Source of the DNA: Paraniabella ginsengisoli
Lineage (GTDB): Bacteria; Bacteroidota; Bacteroidia; Chitinophagales; Chitinophagaceae
Assembly: GCF_022513635.1 (NCBI RefSeq)
Contig: NZ_JAKWBL010000004.1
Location: 434,001-498,000 of the forward strand
Reading direction: 5' to 3'
Length of the DNA: 64,000 nucleotides
The stretch's first letter is position 1. The number at the start of each line of letters is the position of its first letter. The translations under genes were made by a program, and so were the position numbers. This document shows, piece after piece, positions 1 to 9,029 of the stretch. The notes beneath the pieces are model-generated. The model had not been told where the DNA came from and did no database searches. It saw nothing but the letters and a program-made list of their open reading frames with translations.

Positions 1-122
1 AGGAAAGGCTTTTAGCCGATCAGCAACAACGATTCAGAGATATTGTGCAAGGTAAGGACGGTGCGCTATATGCTATTTGCGATGGCGCACATGGGCGGCT
101 GTATCGAATAGGAAAGAAATAA
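1..122 (+). CDS. PQQ-dependent sugar dehydrogenase, C-terminal fragment
   Basis: Only the last 39 or so codons are in the window (reading frame starts at base 3, stop TAA at 120-122). The fragment contains RFRDIVQGKDGALYAICDG followed by GRLYRIGKK. This matches the last blade of glucose/sorbosone dehydrogenase (GSDH) beta-propellers, where xxDVxxGPDGxLY is a recurring blade motif. Such enzymes oxidise sugars in the periplasm with PQQ. The start and signal peptide lie upstream of the window. Family call is likely, exact substrate unknown. Confidence 0.6.
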   Translation, partial: ERLLADQQQRFRDIVQGKDGALYAICDGAHGRLYRIGKK

Positions 123-134
123 TTTTTAAATAAG

Positions 135-162
135 TGGCGCTTTAAAGGCGCCATTTGTTTTT
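135..162 (+). terminator. Rho-independent terminator after the sugar dehydrogenase fragment
   Basis: A perfect 6-bp stem TGGCGC (135-140) / GCGCCA (148-153) with a 7-nt loop is followed by a T-rich tract (154-162). It starts 12 bp after the stop codon of the upstream gene. Confidence 0.6.
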
Positions 163-254
163 ACAACATCGTCTTCGCTCTCAGTATTTCAGAAGACTGT
201 TGTAATTACATTATTTTCGCCAAAACTTCAAACATCAAATCTCAAACATCAAAT

Positions 255-1238
255 ATTCTTGTTACAGGCGGAACCGGCTTTGTTGGCGCATATATTATTA
301 AAGAGCTGGTGCAACAAGGCTTTCGTGTAAAGGCAATCAGGCGCGAGACCGCTCAAATGCCACAATTCATTGACCCTGCCATTCTGCAAAAAGTGGAATG
401 GGTGGAAGGAGACATTTTAGATGTTGTTTCTCTTGCTGACGCCATGCAAGATGTTGACACCGTCATTCACAGTGCAGCAATCGTTTCTTTCAGTAAAAAA
501 GACAGGCCGAAAATGTACAAGGTAAATGTAGAAGGCACTAAAAATGTTGTCAACATTGCTCTTGAAAGTAAAATAAAAAGATTAGTATATATCAGTTCTG
601 TTGCGGCCATAGGCAGAAAGCTAACCGGCGGAACTGTTAATGAAAAAGCCCAATGGGAAGATAGTAAAGCAAACACACATTATGCTATCAGCAAGTTTAA
701 TGCAGAACTTGAAGTATGGCGCGGGTTTGCTGAAGGTTTGGAAGGAGTTGTTCTGAACCCCGCAACGGTGCTGGGTTTTGGCAATTGGGATCAAAGCAGT
801 AGCGCTCTGTTTAAAAATGCTTACAAAGAATTTAAATGGTACACGAATGGCATTAATGGTTTTGCCGATGTAGAAGATGTTGCTAAAGCTTCGGTTATGT
901 TAATGCAAAGCGATATTACTGAAGAGCGATATATAGTATGTAATAGTAACTGGCCTTTCAGAAAAGTATTTGATACAATGGCCGAAAATTTTGGGAAGAA
1001 AAAGCCCTCAAAAGAGGCCACACCTTTTCTCTCAGGTATTGCCTGGCGTTTGGAAAAACTAAAAGCATTGTTCACTGGTAAAAAACCACTGCTTACTAAA
1101 GAAAGTGCTAAAGTAGCGAACAGCTTTACAGAATTTGACAACTCCAAGCTTCTAAAAACGTTGCCTTCGTTCCATTATACACCACTGGAAGAAACCATAC
1201 AAAAAGCTTGTAAGAAATATTTGGCAACCCTTAACTAA
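255..1238 (+). CDS. NAD(P)-dependent epimerase / dihydroflavonol-reductase-like SDR
   Basis: An extended short-chain dehydrogenase of about 325 residues. The Rossmann nucleotide motif VTGGTGFVGAY is encoded at 261-293, and the catalytic Tyr-x-x-x-Lys is YAISK near residue 140. The family reduces or epimerises sugar or flavonoid-like substrates using NAD(P)H; the substrate cannot be read from sequence. The start is a problem. The first canonical start codon (GTG at 309) would remove the cofactor motif, yet the open frame upstream clearly encodes it and has no ATG, GTG or TTG close to the expected start. A lost base near 230-255 is a likely explanation, given similar damage across the window. 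Confidence 0.75.
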   Translation: MLVTGGTGFVGAYIIKELVQQGFRVKAIRRETAQMPQFIDPAILQKVEWVEGDILDVVSLADAMQDVDTVIHSAAIVSFSKKDRPKMYKVNVEGTKNVVNIALESKIKRLVYISSVAAIGRKLTGGTVNEKAQWEDSKANTHYAISKFNAELEVWRGFAEGLEGVVLNPATVLGFGNWDQSSSALFKNAYKEFKWYTNGINGFADVEDVAKASVMLMQSDITEERYIVCNSNWPFRKVFDTMAENFGKKKPSKEATPFLSGIAWRLEKLKALFTGKKPLLTKESAKVANSFTEFDNSKLLKTLPSFHYTPLEETIQKACKKYLATLN

Positions 1239-1279
1239 ACGTAGTTTTGAATGTGTTAAACTAGCGCGACCAAACGGAT

Positions 1280-1358
1280 CCGTCATTGTCGGCGAACCAG
1301 ACATCTCCATATTTTTAGAGTGATTCCTCACTCCGCTGATGCTTCGTTCGAAATGATG
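1280..1358. repeat. Dispersed intergenic palindromic repeat, family F copy 1
   Basis: An 80-bp GC-richer patch begins CGTCATTG (1281-1288) and ends TTCGTTCGAAATGATG, so the two ends are imperfectly complementary (CGTCATT versus AATGATG). It also contains GATTCCTCACTCCGCT. From memory, intergenic elements of this look are scattered in many Bacteroidota genomes. A diverged relative is at 26788-26842. No coding potential seen. Confidence 0.4.
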
Positions 1359-1395
1359 TTCTCTGTTTTTTGAAACCTTTCAATTGAATAAGTTT

Positions 1396-1722
1396 TTAAT
1401 GCGACACAACCTTAAGCCCGATGATGGACGCGATTAAGGTAAATATGAAAAATATTCTCCAGAAATTTACCGGATCTTTAAAAATAAAAATGCCCATTAA
1501 TGCCGTACCGACAGCGCCTATTCCGGTCCATACAGCGTAAGCTGTTCCAATTGGAAGTGTTTGTGTGGCTTTTACCAACAACAACATACTTATTGTTAAA
1601 GAAACAAAGAAGCCTGCATACCAGGCATACATTTCCGATCCTGTTGTTTCTTTAGCCTTTCCCAGGCAAGAAGCAAATGCTACTTCAAATAATCCTGCAA
1701 TAATGAGTATGATCCAGTTCAT
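1396..1722 (-). CDS. gdx: SMR-family guanidinium exporter (Gdx/SugE type)
   Basis: A 108-residue protein from ATG at 1722 with four predicted membrane helices. The essential glutamate of small multidrug resistance proteins is in helix 1 (AGLFEVAFA). The helix 3 signature LPIGTAYAVWTGIGAVGT matches SugE/Gdx proteins very closely rather than EmrE. Family knowledge: the Gdx subclass exports guanidinium in exchange for protons across the inner membrane. No guanidine riboswitch is recognisable upstream; the gene lies 62 bp after a Crp-type regulator on the same strand and may be co-transcribed with it. A TTG start four codons upstream is possible. Confidence 0.85.
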   Translation of the reverse strand: MNWIILIIAGLFEVAFASCLGKAKETTGSEMYAWYAGFFVSLTISMLLLVKATQTLPIGTAYAVWTGIGAVGTALMGIFIFKDPVNFWRIFFIFTLIASIIGLKVVSH

Positions 1723-1784
1723 ATTTTTTTGCAAAGGTCATTTATTATAAATAGTTATCTTTTTACAAATGATAAAAAAACATC

Positions 1785-2348
1785 TTACTTTATTTCAGCC
1801 CTGATGCGGCTGAGACTTACTTGTGTTATACCAAGATAAGAAGCAATAAATCCCAATGGAACTCGCCTTATAAGATCTGGTTGATCGCGCATTAAATCCT
1901 TATATCTATCCGATGCACTTCGCACTTGCCTTGATATAAGTCTTTCTTCGGTTTTGAGAAGTTCCTGCTCTGCTAATTTTCTACCCCAATTGGAAATATG
2001 CAGGTCTTGCAGATAAAGGTCTTGCAGCGATTTTGCATCAATTTTGTAAAACGCTGTATTTTCAAGCAGCGACACATATTCATAGCCTCTTTCGTTTTGT
2101 ATATAGCTCTTCATTGATATAACAGGATCGCCTTCTTTTCCAAACCAAAATGTAATTTCCTGATCAACCGATTGTTCATACGCCCTTACCATTCCTTTTT
2201 TTATAAAGTAAACACTTGTTTCAATTTTCTGTGGACGTAACAAAATCTGGCCTTTTGTATAAGCAACTTCGTTGAAGCAATTTTCAAGCAATATTTGTGA
2301 GGTGTCAGGAAGGGGATAGATGTTTTTAAGTATCTGATCAATGCTCAT
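1785..2348 (-). CDS. Crp/Fnr-family transcriptional regulator
   Basis: A protein of 187 residues with an N-terminal cyclic-nucleotide-binding-like beta-roll (residues about 25-115, including KGQILLRPQK and YFIKKGMVRAY). A C-terminal helix-turn-helix follows (about 150-187, VPLGFIASYLGITQVSLSRIR). This is the short Crp form common in Bacteroidota. Ligand and targets are unknown. The next gene downstream on the same strand is the Gdx exporter, so control of that exporter is a reasonable guess but only an inference. Confidence 0.8.
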   Translation of the reverse strand: MSIDQILKNIYPLPDTSQILLENCFNEVAYTKGQILLRPQKIETSVYFIKKGMVRAYEQSVDQEITFWFGKEGDPVISMKSYIQNERGYEYVSLLENTAFYKIDAKSLQDLYLQDLHISNWGRKLAEQELLKTEERLISRQVRSASDRYKDLMRDQPDLIRRVPLGFIASYLGITQVSLSRIRAEIK

Positions 2349-2440
2349 AAAAATATTTCTTTAATAGAATATGCAATCGAATGTAGGATAAAACGAAATA
2401 AGCAAAGTCGAATTACTTCCATTTTAAAAATATCCTAACA

Positions 2441-2466
2441 ATAAAAAAGCGGCATTACTGCCGCTT
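2441..2466 (-). terminator. Terminator of the outer-membrane protein gene
   Basis: Perfect 8-bp stem AAGCGGCA (2447-2454) / TGCCGCTT (2459-2466) with a 4-nt loop. On the minus strand it is followed by a run of six T. It lies 24 bp after the stop of the outer-membrane gene. Confidence 0.75.
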
Positions 2467-2489
2467 GTAAAAATTTCATTCAGGTTTTT

Positions 2490-3241
2490 TTAAAGTCCGC
2501 CAAAAGTTAATCCTATTGTAAATGGTTTTAGCTGCGGACCCGCACCCGCCTTTAGCAAACTCGTAAATTGATAAGTACCAAACAATGTAAAGTGTCCAAC
2601 ACCAATTCTGGCTGTACCAACAATACGCGTTGTATTAAAATAGTTTTTGCTTGATTCTTTCAATAAGTAACTTGTTGTATTGGGTTCGGTGATCTGCTGC
2701 GCGCGCGTGCCACCCTTTAGCATGGTACCCACTTTCACACCCACCGCAACCTTGAAGCTTTTATCGCTTTGCTCAGGATTTGATGTAAATCTTAATTCCA
2801 CCGGAACTTCGGCATAAGCTGTTGTTACCTTTGTTTTTTAACATCAACGGTGGCTGTATCTACTCCGTAAAATCTCATTGTAGATGTTCTTCCTTTTACA
2901 TCTGCAAAATTATTATCTAAGAAAACATGATCGGAACCCACACCCAAACCAATCGCGGCACTTAACTGCGGAGAGCTTTTGAATGGAAAGTCGAACATAA
3001 AGTATGCGTTAATACTTCTTGATAATCCTTTTGTATTGATACTATCTGGCGTATCAAGCCAATTAGTATAACCAAGCTGCAGTAAAAAATGGTCGTTAGC
3101 TCTGTTAGTAAGGTTGTATTTTTTCTTTGGTTTTTTTGCCGGTTCGCTTACTACAAGCACTGGGCTCACGGTGGTGTCAACCTGTGCAAATAAACTTCCT
3201 GCAAAAAATAAAGCGCAGGCGGCGAATAGAAATTTCTTCAT
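2490..3241 (-). CDS. Outer-membrane beta-barrel protein (frameshifted in this sequence)
   Basis: Begins MKKFLFAACALFFAGSLFAQ, a clear Sec signal peptide ending AQ. It continues with alternating hydrophobic strands typical of small Bacteroidota beta-barrels (for example FLLQLGYTNW, INAYFMFDF, ARIGVGHFTLFGTYQF) and a C-terminal strand KPFTIGLTFGGL. The reading frame breaks at 2834-2839, a run of six T (six A on the coding strand); one more A joins the halves as VDVKKTKVTTAYAEVP. The total would be about 250 residues, in the PorT/OmpW-like size range, but the exact family is not recognised. Terminator follows at 2441-2466. Confidence 0.6.
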
Positions 3242-3372
3242 AATAAATTTAGATTGGCGCAAATATATTTTTATTTCGGTTAAAAATAGGTTAATGAACC
3301 GACTAACTTGAAATTAGGCGAAAGCGTTCGCCTTAAATGCAGGAAATATTAAACTATTTGTGAGTGGGTTTC

Positions 3373-4095
3373 TTATTTTATTTCGATAGCCTCGCTGGGC
3401 AACAATTGTTCTCCATTAAATCTCAAAAATATCTGCGCCAGGGTGATTACATCTTTTTGACAATAGGTGACAATGCGATCCAGGTTTTTTTCTTCATAAT
3501 ATACCTGGGCCACCATGCTTCCGTCAATATCATCTTTAGGTGTTGGCACTCCCAGGCTAAATGCTAAAAGATTTAAAGAAGTATAGCTTTTGTAATCTCC
3601 AAACTTCCACAATTCCATTGTATCTAAATGACTGACTTCCCATGGTTTTTTACCAGCGATATTCAAAATTGTAGGTATTGGCATGCCATTTATAATAAGC
3701 CTTCGGCAGATATAAGGAAAGTCGAATTCTTTACCATTGTGGGCGCATAAGTATTTAGGTTCATTGCTGCCCCACTTCACAAGCATCTCACAGAAATTAC
3801 TTAATAATTGCTTTTCATCTGTATCTGCAAATGACTTTAAAACCAGCTTGCGGCTGTTTTCGGATCCGTGCATTACGCCACAGCTAATACAAATTATTTT
3901 TCCAAACTCTGCGTAAATACCCGCTCTTTCATAAATAGATTCTGGTGTTTCTCCTTCCCTGTTTCTAAGCAATATCATTGCTTTTGTTTGCCACAAAGCC
4001 TTCCAGTCATCGCCTAGTTGTTCATAACCTGGTTGTTGTGGTACTGTTTCTATATCAAGAAACAAGATGTTTTGTATAGGATGGTTAATGAACAT
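3373..4095 (-). CDS. Predicted 3'-5' exonuclease, RNase H-like (PolB-like DEDDy)
   Basis: Intact, 240 residues. Exonuclease motifs are visible: ExoI with LFLDIETVPQ (Asp and Glu near residues 14-16), ExoII with AHNGKEFDFPYICRR (Asp near 124) and ExoIII with YCQKDV (Asp near 215). This matches the bacterial family annotated as predicted 3'-5' exonuclease related to DNA polymerase B proofreading domains. It probably trims single-stranded DNA or RNA; no polymerase domain is attached. It follows manC by 17 bp in the kdsD-manC operon. Confidence 0.75.
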   Translation of the reverse strand: MFINHPIQNILFLDIETVPQQPGYEQLGDDWKALWQTKAMILLRNREGETPESIYERAGIYAEFGKIICISCGVMHGSENSRKLVLKSFADTDEKQLLSNFCEMLVKWGSNEPKYLCAHNGKEFDFPYICRRLIINGMPIPTILNIAGKKPWEVSHLDTMELWKFGDYKSYTSLNLLAFSLGVPTPKDDIDGSMVAQVYYEEKNLDRIVTYCQKDVITLAQIFLRFNGEQLLPSEAIEIK

Positions 4096-4112
4096 TTTTC
4101 TTTTAAGCGGCT

Positions 4113-5194
4113 TTACAAAAATTTGTCGCCTTTTGTTCTTTTAATTTCAGATACATAGTCTTTTATCTCCTGTTCTTTTTCTTTTTGCAAATCATCAGCA
4201 CATCTTCTGTATCAACTATAATATAGTCTTCGAGGCCCTGAACTAGCACCAGTTTTTTATTTGAAGTATGGATCACGCAATCGTGCGTATCAAAAACCAT
4301 CACATCCTTTCCCGCTACGGCATTGTCAAAATAGTCTTTTTCCATATTGGCATGGGCGCTGTTCCAGGTACCCAGGTCGCTCCAGGAAAAAGAAGCAGGA
4401 ATAATATATACATTATTGGCCTTTTCCATTATCCCAAAGTCTATTGATATACTTGGACATTGCGAGTACACGGATTCGATCATTTTTTTCTCTTCGGGTG
4501 TATTGAATTTTTCCTTTTCACTATAAAAAAGTTCATACACTTCCGGAAGATGTTGTTCAAAAGCGTTGATTATTGTTTTGCATTTCCAGGTAAAAATTCC
4601 ACTATTCCATAAAAAGTCCCCGCTTTCAATAAACGTTTTTGCCAACTCCATATTTGGCTTTTCTGTAAATGTTTTTACTTTATATATGCCAGGCGCAACT
4701 TCCGTTTCTGCATGTTGGATATAACCATAACCTGTGTTGGGATGTGTAGGCATAATGCCAACCGTTGTTATGGCGTTAATATGCGCTACAAAATCAAGCG
4801 CTTTTATCATTACTTCAGCAAATTTTTCTTCATCAGGAATATGATTATCTGCAGGTGCCGCAATCATAACTGCATCCGGGTCTTTTTCATATATTTTGAA
4901 AGCGATATAGGCGATACATGGCGCTGTATTTTTTCTAAATGGTTCTGCAACAATATTTTCGACTGGGATATCGGGCAATTGTTCCTTTACTATATCAGTA
5001 TAGTCTTCAGAAGTTACAACAAAAATATTTTCTACAGGAACAACTTTACTATATCTGCTGAATGTTGATTGTATCAGCGTTTTGCCTGTGCCCAGAATAT
5101 CCAAAAACTGCTTAGGAAAGTTGGTACGACTTTTCGGCCAAAACCTGCTTCCTATTCCTCCCGCCATTATGGCTACATATTGATTCTTGTTCAT
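4113..5194 (-). CDS. manC: Mannose-1-phosphate guanylyltransferase (frameshift near C-terminus)
   Basis: Makes GDP-mannose from mannose-1-phosphate and GTP, the precursor of mannose, fucose and rhamnose-type surface sugars. The nucleotidyltransferase signature MAGGIGSRFWPKSR is at the N-terminus. Further conserved parts are FTEKPN, FLWNSGIFTWK and DLGTWNSAH. As given, the frame ends at 4163 with KKKKNRR. Adding one base to the five-T run at 4182-4186 restores a tail ending KDYVSEIKRTKGDKFL and a stop at 4113, about 360 residues, the normal length. The gene starts 3 bp after kdsD. Confidence 0.88.
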
Positions 5195-5197
5195 ATA

Positions 5198-6159
5198 TTA
5201 AATTAGCCCTTCTTTTAATAAGTCATGAATGTGAATAATTCCTTTGTACTTTTTTCACTGGTAACAACTAATTGGGTAATTGCGTTTTTACGCATCATAT
5301 CTAGAGCCGTTATCGCCAATTCATCATCTGAAATAGTTTTTGGGTTACCCGTCATAATATCTGCTGCAGCTACGCTATCAATATCCGATTTCTTTTCCAG
5401 CATTCGTCTCAGGTCCCCATCCGTTATAATCCCAACCAAATTATTTTCATTATCAACAACGGCTGTAACGCCCAGCCTTTTTTTAGTTATTTCAACAATT
5501 ACTTCTTTTAAAGACTGGATCTCCAAAACAGCGGGCTTTTCATTATGCACAAAAACATCTGCAACTCTTAAGTATAGCTTTTTTCCCAACGTTCCGCCCG
5601 GATGGAATTTTGCAAAGTCGCCATCCTTAAACCCTTTTAGTTCCATTAAGCACACAGCTAATGCATCGCCCATAACCAATTGAGCCGTTGTGCTGGTAGT
5701 TGGTGCAAGATTGTTGGGACAAGCCTCCTGCTCTACCGTTGTGTCGAGAAAAACATCCGCCTGTAAAGCAAGCACCGATTGGTCATTGCCTGAAATAGCG
5801 ATAATCTTATTACCAAAATTTTTAATAAGGGGAATCAGTGCCTTAATTTCAGGACTGCTGCCGCTTTTGCTTAAAATAATTACTAAATCTGTGTCTTGCA
5901 CAATGCCTAAATCACCATGAAGCGCGTCAGCCGCGTGCATAAAAATAGAGGGTGTTCCGGTAGAATTAAAAGTCGCTACAATTTTCTGCGCAATAATGGA
6001 ACTTTTACCGATACCAGTCAAAACCACCCGGCCTTTACATTCTTGCAGTAAATTAATAGCCCTATCAAAGCGCTCGTCTATTAACGTGATCAGATTAGTA
6101 ATGGCAGCTGCTTCCATCGCTATAACTCTTTGGGCAATATCTTTAGGGGTTTGCTGCAT
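5198..6159 (-). CDS. kdsD: Arabinose-5-phosphate isomerase, Kdo pathway (frameshift near C-terminus)
   Basis: Interconverts ribulose-5-phosphate and arabinose-5-phosphate, the first step towards Kdo for lipopolysaccharide. Domain order: SIS sugar-isomerase domain (residues about 35-170, including GIGKSSIIAQKIVATFNSTG and SKSGSSPEIK), then two CBS domains (about 200-320). The GDFAKFHPGGTLGKKL linker is typical of KpsF/GutQ/KdsD. As given, the end is garbled; one added base in the six-T run at 5250-5255 gives GIIHIHDLLKEGLI and a stop at 5198, 3 bp before manC. ATG at 6159 is preferred over the TTG at 6177. kdsB, later in the same pathway, is at 57.1-57.8 kb. Confidence 0.88.
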
Positions 6160-6352
6160 GCTACTGGTAAAAGACAAAAATATTGGTTCTGATATAAAAA
6201 CAAAAGCTTTTTATGTATATCCTTGTTTTAATAAGGAGATTCTTAAAATATTGACCACTGTTCAAATCTATTTAGCCCCTTTTTAGCGGTTCTTCGTAAA
6301 AAAGCCTGTTTCTTACAATTTAGTAAATCTTTAAACTTTAACCTTTTTCCCG

Positions 6353-6382
6353 TTTGTCGTTAAAATAGTTGCACTAACTTCG
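6353..6382 (+). promoter_or_regulatory. Candidate promoter for recQ
   Basis: TTTG at 6353-6356, an 18-bp gap, then TAACTTCG at 6375-6382. This fits the Bacteroidota sigma-A pattern (TTTG, about 19-21 bp, TAnnTTTG) with one deviation in the -7 box. It is 86 bp before the recQ start. Confidence 0.4.
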
Positions 6383-6467
6383 CACACCCCCTTTAAATAT
6401 TATTTTTTTATTAAACATTATCGGTGTATCTTTTTACACTTGTTTTTCAAAATATTACAGAAGTATA

Positions 6468-8726
6468 ATGGCAGCTAAATCAGCAAAAGCAGCTCCGAAA
6501 AAAGCTAAAAAGGAACCTGAACAAAAACCAAAGTCAAAAATTGACCTATTACAGGAATTAAAGAAAAATTTCGGGTTTAAACAGTTTAAAGGTAAGCAGG
6601 AGGCAATCATCGAGTCATTACTTGATGGCAATGACACTTTTGTTATTATGCCAACAGGCGGCGGCAAAAGCTTGTGTTATCAATTGCCTGCGGTTATATC
6701 GAAAGGCGTAGCTATTATTGTGTCGCCGCTTATCGCTTTAATGAAAAACCAGGTAGATCTTGTACGTGGTTATAACAGTAACGATGAAATTGCCCACTTC
6801 TTAAATTCAACTTTAAATAAAAAGGAAATTAAAGAAGTACATGACGATCTGCTTGCCGGAAAAACTAAACTTCTTTATGTTGCTCCCGAAACGCTTACCA
6901 AGCAGGAAAACCTTTCTTTTTCAGCGATCTGGAGATTTCTTTTTTGCGGTAGATGAAGCCCATTGTATAAGTGAGTGGGGCCACGATTTTAGGCCTGAGT
7001 ACAGAAGGCTTCGCGAGATGATGGATCAGATCAATTCAAAAATTCCTGTTATTGCGCTTACAGCTACAGCTACACCGAAGGTTCAAAGTGACATTGTGAA
7101 GAACCTTGATTTGCGTAATCCGAATATTTTTATTTCCTCTTTCAACAGAGACAATCTTTATTACGAAATTCTTCCAAAAGTAAAAAAGAGCCAGACGGAT
7201 GAAAGTATTGTACGTTTTGTAAAGGGAATGAAAAACAAAAGCGGCATCATTTATACACTTAACAGAAAAACCACGGAAGAGCTGGCCAGTATTTTGGAGG
7301 CAAATGGAATTAAGGCGGTTGCCTATCATGCCGGGTTGGATGCTAAATTAAGAGCACGGCGTCAGGATGGTTTTTTAAATGAAGACGTTCAGGTAATTGT
7401 TGCTACCATTGCGTTTGGAATGGGTATTGATAAACCAGACATTCGCTTTGTCATCCATTACAATATTCCGAAATCAATAGAAAATTATTACCAGGAAACC
7501 GGTCGTGCAGGCAGGGACGGGCTTGAAGGAAAATGTGTTTTATATTATTCTCATAAGGACGTGAGCAAACTGGAACACCTGATGCGTGATAAGCCTTTGA
7601 GCGAACGCGAGGTGGGTGCACAACTGATAAATGAAACAGTTGCATACGCCGAAAGTGGCGTTTGCCGAAGAAAAGTGATCCTTAGTTATTTTGGCGAACA
7701 TTATTTAGAAGAAAATTGCGGTAATTGTGATAATTGTAAACATCCCAAGGAAAAAATTGAAGCCAAGGCACAGGTACAGATCGTATTAAAAGCCCTCAAA
7801 GAGCTTGATGAAAAATTTGCGACAGAGTATGTGGTAAATCTGATCAGTGGTAAATTAACGCCACAGATAAAGATGTTCCGGCATGAAGGTTCGGCCAGTT
7901 TTGGTGCAGGAAAAGATCAGGATCCACATTTTTGGAACTCGTTGGTACGACAAATGATTCTTGATGGGTTGATAAGAAAAGATATTGAAGAATACGGCTT
8001 GTTACGACTTACGGACAAGGGGAAAGATTTTGCTAAAAAACCCAAGAGCTTTACGATTGTATTGAATAATAAGTTTGAAGATGCATTAGGAGACGATGAA
8101 GAAGGGGCTGATCGTGGCGGCGAGGAAATTGCCGCGGATGATAAGCTTTTTGAAATGCTGAGAGACCTTCGGCAAAAACAAGCAAAGAAAGTAGGGCTGG
8201 TTCCCTGGGTTATTTTTCTTGAGACATCATTGCAGGACATGGCCACACTATACCCGACAACGCTGGAGGAACTGGAAAAATGCCAGGGAGTAAGTGGCCC
8301 TAAAGCAAGGCGCTATGGAAAGCCGTTCATCGAATTGATTGCACAATATGTTGAAGAAAATAATATTGAAAAGCCCGACGACTTTGTGATGAAGAGCGTT
8401 GTAAACAAGAGTGGCAATAAAGTATATATCATTCAGCAAACGGATAAAAAATACCGCTGGAAACAATCGCTAAAAATAAGGGCTGGAAAATTGAGGAGCT
8501 CTTGGAAGAGATGGAAACTATTGCAGCAAGCGGAACAAAACTAAATCTTGGTTATGCTATTGATGAAATGCTGGATGAAGCAGACCAGGAAGAAATTATT
8601 GAATATTTTAAGAGTTGCGAAACTTCATCGCTGGACATTGCACAGCAGGAGTTGGCTGAGTTCGATTTTAATTGGGAACAGCTAAAAATTATGCGTATCA
8701 GATTTTTAGCAGAATATGGCATGTAA
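6468..8726 (+). CDS. recQ: ATP-dependent DNA helicase RecQ (three frameshifts in this sequence)
   Basis: A 3'-5' DNA helicase of about 752 residues acting in recombination and fork repair. Order of domains: Lys/Ala-rich N-terminus, DEAD helicase core with Walker A MPTGGGKSLCYQLP and Walker B VDEAHCISEWGHDFRPEYR, second RecA domain with motif VI QETGRAGRDG, zinc-binding cysteines (CRRK, CGNCDNC), RQC domain, HRDC domain (about 570-640) and a helical tail. Three one-base losses break it: T runs at 6917-6921 and 6940-6945 and the A run at 8446-8451. Repairing all three gives one continuous protein (for example FFSDLEISFFAVDEAH). It is divergent from kdsD. Confidence 0.92.
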
Positions 8727-8777
8727 TGTCTATCAACATTTTTTTGCCAATTATTCACAACTTTTATAAAAAACCAC

Positions 8778-8785
8778 TATTTTTG
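8778..8785 (+). promoter_or_regulatory. Promoter -7 box of tRNA-Phe
   Basis: TATTTTTG matches the Bacteroidota -7 consensus TAnnTTTG exactly. It lies 16 bp before the mature 5' end of the tRNA. No good TTTG -33 element is seen at the right distance. Confidence 0.5.
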
Positions 8786-8801
8786 CAACCCGTTAATAGA
8801 T

Positions 8802-8874
8802 GGTGCGGTAGCTCAGTCGGTAGAGCAAAGGACTGAAAATCCTTGTGTCGCCGGTTCGATCCCGGCCCACACCA
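8802..8874 (+). tRNA. tRNA-Phe (anticodon GAA)
   Basis: A cloverleaf of 73 nt can be drawn by hand: D arm with GCTC and GAGC, anticodon arm AAGGA-CTGAAAA-TCCTT with anticodon GAA, T arm GCCGG-TTCGATC-CCGGC and discriminator A at 8874. CCA is not encoded, as is common in Bacteroidota. The acceptor stem GGTGCGG / CCACACC has one C:A mismatch at the fifth pair. A strong hairpin follows directly. Confidence 0.95.
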
Positions 8875-8875
8875 C

Positions 8876-8908
8876 AAAAGCCTCTCAAAAATTTTGAGAG
8901 GCTTTTGC
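8876..8908 (+). terminator. Terminator after tRNA-Phe
   Basis: A perfect 15-bp inverted repeat (8876-8890 and 8892-8906) reads AAAAGCCTCTC and GAGAGGCTTTT around an A/T centre. The right arm provides the T tract. It begins 2 bp after the tRNA. Confidence 0.85.
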
Positions 8909-9029
8909 TTTAAATGAATTTCCGATTTGATTAGAATTATAATTGGCTAAAAAGCCTCCTTTCGGCTAATTTTTGAATTTATTGCCAATTATTATTGAAA
9001 TTAAAAGTCGATACATACTTTTGAAGTAT

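Noticed and set aside
1723..1784. Guanidine riboswitch in front of the Gdx exporter
   Set aside because: The space to the upstream gene is only 62 bp and shows none of the conserved ykkC-type elements I can recall.
5225..5683. Long antisense frames over kdsD and other minus-strand genes
   Set aside because: They mirror clear conserved genes on the other strand and show no family resemblance of their own.
6841..6956. Programmed ribosomal frameshift in recQ or other split genes
   Set aside because: Breaks occur in about thirty unrelated genes and at different spots, without slippery site plus structure pattern. Losses in homopolymers explain all of them more simply.
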